DNA of 20,001 nt. Source: Sulfurovum sp. GTDB taxonomy: Bacteria; Campylobacterota; Campylobacteria; Campylobacterales; Sulfurovaceae. Position 1 is the first letter of the stretch; each line of letters starts with the position of its first letter. The stretch lies in contig JAUXGC010000012.1 in the NCBI GenBank assembly GCA_030622375.1, forward strand, positions 1-20,001, written 5' to 3'. The notes below the pieces were generated by a model, which had not been told where the DNA came from, searched no databases, and was given only the letters and a program-made list of their open reading frames with translations. The position numbers and the translations under genes are program-made. Shown here piece by piece: positions 15,964 through 20,001 of the stretch.

Positions 15964-16752
15964 ATGGAACACTTTATATGGAATGTCAACCCTAATATCT
16001 TAGAGTTAGGACCTATACAGCTTCGTTGGTATGGGCTTCTGTTTGTAGGTTCTTTTTTTCTTGGACTCATGATATTCAACTGGATATACAAGCGTGAAAG
16101 AAAAGACCCTGCTGTACTTGATAACTTACTTATCTATGTTCTGATTGGTGCCGTATTAGGTTCACGCTTGATGCACTGTCTTGCTTATGAGCCAGAATTT
16201 TACCTTAGTAATCCTATAGAGATATTTAAGGTATGGAAAGGTGGACTCGCTAGTCATGGTGGACTTATAGGTGTTTTTATAGCCCTGTATATTTTTGCAA
16301 AACGTCATAAAGAATCTTACACGTGGCTTCTCTCTAGGATTGCTATTCCTGGAGCATTAACTGCTGCTTTTATACGGTTTGGCAACCTTTTCAATTCTGA
16401 AATATTAGGACAACCGTCCCAACTCCCTTGGGCTATAATATTTGAGCGTATCGATATGATACCTAGACACCCAGTACAGCTATATGAAGCATTCTCCTAT
16501 CTTGTTATTTTTGTGTTGCTTCTGAGCATATATCGTAAAATAAGTCCACTTTTTGCTACTAAAATACTTCCTGGGGTATTTCTTGTAACTGTTTTTACCT
16601 CACGTTTTTTTATAGAATACGTTAAAGCAAGACAAGCTTCATATGTTACTGATTTGCCTTTTACTACAGGTCAAATGCTCTCAATTCCTTGCATTATCAT
16701 AGGGATTATTTGGATTATTTGGGCTTTAAATACATCTAAAAAGAGCTTATAG
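15964..16752 (+). CDS. lgt: Prolipoprotein diacylglyceryl transferase (Lgt)
   Basis: A 262-aa inner-membrane enzyme that moves diacylglycerol from phosphatidylglycerol to the lipobox cysteine of prolipoproteins. Diagnostic blocks: QLRWYGLLF at 19-27, GSRLMHCL at 66-73, WKGGLASHGG at 91-100, and the Lgt signature AFIRFGNLFNSEILGQ at 135-150 with R138 and N141, followed by PRHPVQLYEA. About seven hydrophobic segments. Normal length. ATG 15964 has AAGG 9 bases upstream. Its last 6 bases overlap the end of the convergent modC gene (16747-16752). Confidence 0.96.
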   Translation: MEHFIWNVNPNILELGPIQLRWYGLLFVGSFFLGLMIFNWIYKRERKDPAVLDNLLIYVLIGAVLGSRLMHCLAYEPEFYLSNPIEIFKVWKGGLASHGGLIGVFIALYIFAKRHKESYTWLLSRIAIPGALTAAFIRFGNLFNSEILGQPSQLPWAIIFERIDMIPRHPVQLYEAFSYLVIFVLLLSIYRKISPLFATKILPGVFLVTVFTSRFFIEYVKARQASYVTDLPFTTGQMLSIPCIIIGIIWIIWALNTSKKSL

Positions 16753-17556
16753 CCCAAGGGTTTGAGAGTTTAAAGTAATGACGATAGTGTCACCTATCTT
16801 GACACTATTGTCAACCTCAACTTGAACAAGCTCCCCTGCAAGCAGAATAGTAGCTACTGTTCTGTTTGTTATTAATGAAAGATTTAAAACTTTTACTTTT
16901 ATGCTACCGTTTTTGTTCACCATAATTTTATCTGATGCACCATCTTCTATAATTTTTCCTTCTTTTAGCACTAAAACCCTATCTGCTAAAGCATAAACTT
17001 CTGAGGGGTCATGACTAACCATAATTGTCGTTGTACCAAAAGCAAGATGCAGTTGCTTAATCTCTCGTTGCAGTTTGCTTCTCATTGTAGGGTCAAGTGC
17101 AGAGAGTGGCTCATCCATAAGCAGGAGTGTTGGTTTTTTCATCATAGCTCTACACAAACTTACCCTTTGCTTTTGTCCACCACTTAAAGTTTGTACATTT
17201 CGTTTTGCCAAACCTTTTAACGCTGTCATCTCAAGCAACTGAGAAGCAAGTTCTTTGTCTTTGTTGACAAAAAGTAAGTTTTGCTCTACTGTCATATGTT
17301 CAAAAAGGGCATAGTCCTGAAAGACAAAACCTATCCCTCTAAGTTGAGGGGGCATGCCTTGCCAAGAGATACCATTTGCAACAATGCTACCTTCTGCTTT
17401 TTCTAAACCTGCCAAAATTCTAAGCAGTGTCGTTTTACCTGAACCACTCTGCCCCATCAGTGCCACAAACTCACCTTTTTTTATGTCTAGATTTACATCT
17501 AGCTCCATATTGCCATTTGAGCCATAAAGACTTTTATGTATGTCTATTTTTATCAT
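16747..17556 (-). CDS. modC: Molybdate ABC transporter ATP-binding protein (ModC)
   Basis: A 269-aa ATPase that powers molybdate import with ModA and ModB. Walker A GQSGSGKTT near 35-43, Q-loop FQDYALF, signature LSGGQKQR, Walker B LLLMDEPLSALD and the switch histidine in VSHDPSEVYAL. After the ATPase core a short tail of about 55 residues (from GSIKVKVLNLSL) looks like a single reduced TOBE/Mop-type domain. E. coli ModC is about 352 aa with a longer molybdate-binding regulatory part, so this copy is trimmed. It shares one base with the modB stop (TAATG at 17558-17554), and ends tail to tail inside lgt. Confidence 0.93.
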   Translation of the reverse strand: MIKIDIHKSLYGSNGNMELDVNLDIKKGEFVALMGQSGSGKTTLLRILAGLEKAEGSIVANGISWQGMPPQLRGIGFVFQDYALFEHMTVEQNLLFVNKDKELASQLLEMTALKGLAKRNVQTLSGGQKQRVSLCRAMMKKPTLLLMDEPLSALDPTMRSKLQREIKQLHLAFGTTTIMVSHDPSEVYALADRVLVLKEGKIIEDGASDKIMVNKNGSIKVKVLNLSLITNRTVATILLAGELVQVEVDNSVKIGDTIVITLNSQTLGL

Positions 17557-18242
17557 TAGGCTAACCCTATCTTTGTTTTTTGTTTATGATTAAATAGATA
17601 AACAGATAAAAGCACCATAAAACTGATACCTACCATGATGGCAGAGTAAATATGTGCTTTACCATATTCCATGACCTCTACCATTTCATATATGGCAACA
17701 GAGGCAACCTTTGTCTCATTTGGTATACTTCCCCCCACCATGAGAACCACACCAAACTCCCCTACCGTATGTGCAAAAGTAATGATAAGTGCCGTAATCA
17801 ATGATGGCTTAATATTTGGCAACGCTACTCTTAAAATAGTTTGAAATTTATTTTTTCCAGCAAGATAAGATGCTTCCAACATATGTTTATTGAGTGATTC
17901 AAATCCACTCTGCAGAGGCTGCACCATAAAAGGCAGAGAGTAAAAACAACTAGCAACCACAAGTCCTGCAAAACTAAAAACCAACTTGATGCCAAAAATA
18001 TTTTCAAGAAAACTTCCTACTGATGAGTTTGGAGACAACACCACTAAGATGTAAAATCCCAAAACAGAGGGAGGGAGTACAAGGGGCAGTGCAGTAACAG
18101 CTTCTAAAAAAGGTTTGGATTTAGAGTTAGTTTGAGAAAGATACCACGCCAAAGGTAGAGAGACAATAAACAAAATAAGAGTTGTCACTCCTGCAAGCTT
18201 AAACGAGAGTAAAAAAGGTGCAAAGTCAAGTGTTTCTATCAT
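17556..18242 (-). CDS. modB: Molybdate ABC transporter permease (ModB)
   Basis: A 228-aa inner-membrane permease with about five to six membrane segments. The cytoplasmic EAA-like coupling loop is EASYLAGKNKFQTILRVALPNIKPSLITA (about 123-151), ending in the conserved LP..KP pattern. PLVLPPSVLGFYIL near 52-65 and THTVGEFGVVLMVGG-like sequence near 160-174 are typical of ModB. It overlaps modA by 4 bases (ATGA at 18242-18239) and modC by one, so subunit synthesis is coupled. Related sulfate and tungstate permeases differ in partner genes; the ModA and ModE neighbours fix the assignment. Confidence 0.94.
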   Translation of the reverse strand: MIETLDFAPFLLSFKLAGVTTLILFIVSLPLAWYLSQTNSKSKPFLEAVTALPLVLPPSVLGFYILVVLSPNSSVGSFLENIFGIKLVFSFAGLVVASCFYSLPFMVQPLQSGFESLNKHMLEASYLAGKNKFQTILRVALPNIKPSLITALIITFAHTVGEFGVVLMVGGSIPNETKVASVAIYEMVEVMEYGKAHIYSAIMVGISFMVLLSVYLFNHKQKTKIGLA

Positions 18243-19000
18243 TTAATTACCTTATACCCAAAATTCTTCAATATATCTTTAGCTTTTTTGCTCAACATAA
18301 ACTCATAAAAAGCTTTTACCTCACTGTCTCCCTCTCCGTTCTTAAGTATTACTATGCCTTGAGAGATAGGCGTATATAGCGTCTCATCTACATCGCTCCA
18401 ATGAATTCCCTCTTTAAAGTGTGCCATTTGAGGACTATAAAGAGAAGATTTGGCTATAAACCCAATATCTGCAGCAGTAGTTGCATAAGCAACAGTTTGA
18501 GAGATGGACTCTCCATAAACAAATTTTTCTTTTATCTCTTCATATATGTTTGCACTCTTTAAGGCTTCTATTGTTGCTATGCCGTAAGGCGCTATTTTAG
18601 GATTGGCGATGGCTATCTTTTCAATATTTTTATCTTTTAAGATATCCATGCCTTTGGAGAAATCCTGTTTTTTAACAGACAAATATGCCAATGCTCCCTG
18701 TGCATAGACTAAAGGTTTGGTTATGGCTATCTTCTCTTCATAAAGTGCTTCAGGGTATTTCATATTTGCTGACATAAAAATATCATAAGGTGCACCATGT
18801 TTTATTTGTGCAGTAAGTTTGCCTGAACTTCCAAGTATTACTTGTATTTTTGTCTCAGGATGCAAAATATAAAAAGTTTTTTTAAGTGGTTCTATAGCAT
18901 AACTGACATTGGCAGCTACAGCTATTGATATCTCTCCTGCCCCCAATATTGCCAAACTCCATATAAATAGTAATGTTGTCTTCATAATAATATATTTCAT
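18239..19000 (-). CDS. modA: Molybdate-binding periplasmic protein (ModA)
   Basis: A 253-aa solute-binding protein that captures molybdate (and probably tungstate) in the periplasm. Signal peptide at about residues 1-29, with a hydrophobic core TTLLFIWSLAILGAG. The oxyanion-binding pattern is present: ANVSYAIEPLKKTF after the signal, GSSGKLTAQI near 57-66, PYDIFMSA, and NPKIAPYG further on. An alternative start at the internal MKTTLL (sixth residue) would give a shorter signal peptide. The gene begins 3 bases after the modE stop and its ribosome binding site (AGGA) lies within the last codons of modE, tying the transporter to its regulator. It is not the TupA tungstate family, which lacks this GSSG/PYD order. 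Confidence 0.94.
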   Translation of the reverse strand: MKYIIMKTTLLFIWSLAILGAGEISIAVAANVSYAIEPLKKTFYILHPETKIQVILGSSGKLTAQIKHGAPYDIFMSANMKYPEALYEEKIAITKPLVYAQGALAYLSVKKQDFSKGMDILKDKNIEKIAIANPKIAPYGIATIEALKSANIYEEIKEKFVYGESISQTVAYATTAADIGFIAKSSLYSPQMAHFKEGIHWSDVDETLYTPISQGIVILKNGEGDSEVKAFYEFMLSKKAKDILKNFGYKVIK

Positions 19001-19003
19001 CTT

Positions 19004-19783
19004 CTATTTTCCTAACATAATATCATTACTTTTTACTGTAACCACTATACTATTTCCCTCTTTTATACTCATCTTGTCAAACATATACTTTGGTATTACA
19101 GAGACTATTTTATTGTGACTGCCTATATCTACAAGCACTTTAGCATTTTTTATATCTACATCTATCTTGTCAACCACTCCTACTATGCTGTTCTCTCCAC
19201 TCTCTTTATTTTTCAAATTAGATAGCAAAACTGCATTTGATTTAAATATAGCAACAATAGTTTGACCTTTTTCTATATGCAAGTTTTCAACTGCCTCTTT
19301 TGTTATAACAGCCATAAGAGTCTGTCCACTTTTTAAGCTCAAATGTATCTTAGAATTTATCTCTTTAGACTCTATGGAAATGACTTTAGCTTGTATTTGG
19401 TTTCGTGCAGAGATTTGCATAGAGAGTCTTCCTATAGTGTTAAATGCTCCACTCTGGATGTCCATTAACTCTGATAATCTAGATAAAAAACGCGTATGCT
19501 CTTCTTTGAGCAGTGCATAATTTTCTAAAAGTTTTAATCCATAAGTAGTGATAGTTGTGCCTCCACCATCTCTTCCGCCAATTTCTCTATAAACAATGGG
19601 TTTTGGTGAAAGATTATTCATGGTATCTACCGCTTCCCATGCACTTTTATAACTCATGGGTACTGCTTTTGCTGCCTTAGATATGGAACCGTGCTCCACT
19701 ATGGCATGAAGCAATTCGATACGCTTTTCCAACAAAAAAGGTTTGCCCAACATTTCCAAAGTTAACTTTGATGAGAGTTCCAT
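19004..19783 (-). CDS. modE: Molybdate-responsive transcriptional regulator ModE
   Basis: A 259-aa regulator. The N-terminal winged helix (about 17-80) has the LysR-like HTH GSISKAAKAVPMSYKSAWEA and the ModE wing block GGRDGGGTTITTYG. Two Mop-type molybdate-binding domains follow, one from SARNQIQAKVISI (about 125-190) and one from GENSIVGVVDKIDV (about 196-258). In E. coli the protein binds molybdate as a dimer and represses modABC. Here modE is the first gene of the mod operon, so autoregulation is likely. ATG 19783 is preceded by AAGGA (19792-19788), which overlaps one of two ModE-like palindromes upstream. The length matches E. coli ModE (262 aa). Confidence 0.94.
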   Translation of the reverse strand: MELSSKLTLEMLGKPFLLEKRIELLHAIVEHGSISKAAKAVPMSYKSAWEAVDTMNNLSPKPIVYREIGGRDGGGTTITTYGLKLLENYALLKEEHTRFLSRLSELMDIQSGAFNTIGRLSMQISARNQIQAKVISIESKEINSKIHLSLKSGQTLMAVITKEAVENLHIEKGQTIVAIFKSNAVLLSNLKNKESGENSIVGVVDKIDVDIKNAKVLVDIGSHNKIVSVIPKYMFDKMSIKEGNSIVVTVKSNDIMLGK

Positions 19784-19789
19784 CTCTTT

Positions 19790-19813
19790 CCTTATATACT
19801 CAAATATATAACG
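19790..19813. promoter_or_regulatory. ModE operator candidate, site 1
   Basis: A 9-6-9 palindrome: CCTTATATA (19790-19798), spacer CTCAAA, TATATAACG (19805-19813). The arms match at 8 of 9 positions. This is the format and sequence of the E. coli ModE operator (CGTTATAT, spacer, ATATAACG as I recall it). It overlaps the modE ribosome binding site, in the predicted leader. Confidence 0.65.
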
Positions 19814-19823
19814 AAAATCATAT

Positions 19824-19847
19824 CATTATATACCTTAAGATATAACG
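19824..19847. promoter_or_regulatory. ModE operator candidate, site 2
   Basis: A second 9-6-9 palindrome: CATTATATA (19824-19832), spacer CCTTAA, GATATAACG (19839-19847), arms matching at 7 of 9. Its centre is 34 bases from that of site 1. It contains the TATAAT that is the best -10 box for modE, so a bound protein would block initiation. Confidence 0.6.
19825..19830 (-). promoter_or_regulatory. -10 box of modE operon
   Basis: TATAAT on the minus strand (19830-19825), inside the second ModE-like palindrome. Transcription would begin near 19818, giving a leader of about 35 bases that carries the first palindrome. Confidence 0.5.
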
Positions 19848-19861
19848 GTATAATTTAGCTA

Positions 19862-19890
19862 TTGACAAAATAATCCAAAAGTGTTAAAAT
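19862..19890 (+). promoter_or_regulatory. Sigma-70 promoter of ssrA
   Basis: Perfect -35 box TTGACA (19862-19867), a 17-base spacer and -10 box TAAAAT (19885-19890). Initiation near 19897 would leave about 10 bases of 5' leader before the mature tmRNA end, to be removed by RNase P. Confidence 0.75.
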
Positions 19891-19906
19891 CCACATATCT
19901 CTAAAT

Positions 19907-20001
19907 GGGGATGACTTGGTTTCGACTGGAGTAGTCGGGGCTATGTGCATGTCGGACTGAGCAATTCCGTTACGCGGCTCACACGCATTTAAACGCAAAC
20001 A
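19907..20001 (+). ncRNA. ssrA: tmRNA (ssrA), 5' part, cut by window end
   Basis: Transfer-messenger RNA, which rescues stalled ribosomes and tags the nascent peptide for degradation. The 5' end GGGGATGACTTGGTTTCGAC is the conserved start of the tRNA-like domain (acceptor and D-arm region). GTGCATGTCGG follows as in other tmRNAs, then the pseudoknot region (CCGTTACGCGG area) and AAACGCAAACA, where GCA (19995-19997) is the probable resume alanine codon and AAC the next. The peptide tag thus begins A-N, as in Campylobacterota tags. The rest of the tag, the other pseudoknots and the 3' CCA half lie beyond the window. It diverges from modE. Confidence 0.93.

Noticed and set aside
16719..16757. Inverted repeat TTGGGCT/AGCCCAA around the lgt and modC stop codons, considered as a bidirectional terminator
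   Set aside because: The loop is 25 bases and no T-run follows on either strand, so it is unlikely to terminate transcription.
19849..19854. A plus-strand TATAAT upstream of ssrA
   Set aside because: The TTGACA-17-TAAAAT promoter further downstream is a far better match and sits at the right distance from the mature tmRNA end.
1..20001. CRISPR arrays, insertion sequences, prophage, toxin-antitoxin or defence genes
   Set aside because: No regular repeat-spacer series, transposase, integrase or phage gene is seen; all longer open frames are explained by housekeeping, transport or signalling genes or are shadows of them.

Overview
The window is a compact, AT-rich piece of bacterial chromosome (about one third G+C by eye) with almost no non-coding space. 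No gap between genes exceeds 300 bases. The gene set and order (ribA-rsmG, hemB, argF, hemN plus an Fe-S protein, an ArsS-like kinase, modE-modABC), the short stand-alone PabB, several UUG starts and a tmRNA beginning GGGGAUGACUUGG point to a member of the Campylobacterota (former Epsilonproteobacteria). A free-living Sulfurovum/Sulfurimonas-type organism is more likely than a host-adapted Campylobacter or Helicobacter. That placement is inference from protein resemblance and synteny recalled from the group, not from a database search.

Layout: (1) 153-1142, pabB (folate), tail to tail with a leftward five-gene operon (3581-1143): ribA, rsmG, a PP0621-like zinc-ribbon membrane protein, an unrecognised 127-aa protein and a rhomboid protease. 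(2) 3676-9091, a rightward run: hemB, a membrane-anchored amidase-like protein, argF, hemN and a GlpC/LutA-type Fe-S protein. Between argF and hemN lies a paired palindromic REP/BIME-like element. (3) 13879-9096, a leftward operon with overlapping or nearly touching genes: panB, ruvB, an AI-2E-family permease, then an OmpR-type response regulator and an ArsS-like histidine kinase. The regulator has no ATG, GTG or TTG start that keeps its receiver domain intact and appears to start at ATT. (4) 14024-14764 trpA (rightward), facing a leftward pair made of an Aer/CetB-like PAS protein and a YqiA-like esterase. (5) 15964-16752 lgt (rightward), ending inside the last bases of a leftward modE-modA-modB-modC operon (19783-16747). 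(6) At the right edge, the divergent ssrA (tmRNA) gene, cut by the window end just after its resume codon.

How the genes fit together: hemB and hemN supply two steps of haem synthesis, and the neighbouring Fe-S protein may handle electrons for one of them. The mod operon imports molybdate and is probably controlled by its own first gene, ModE, through two 9-6-9 palindromes found in the modE/ssrA gap. PAS and two-component genes sit among housekeeping genes rather than in a dedicated cluster. No CRISPR array, insertion sequence, prophage, toxin-antitoxin or defence locus was seen. The least ordinary features are the REP pair (6303-6373), the ATT-start regulator (11020) and the double ModE operator (19790-19847).
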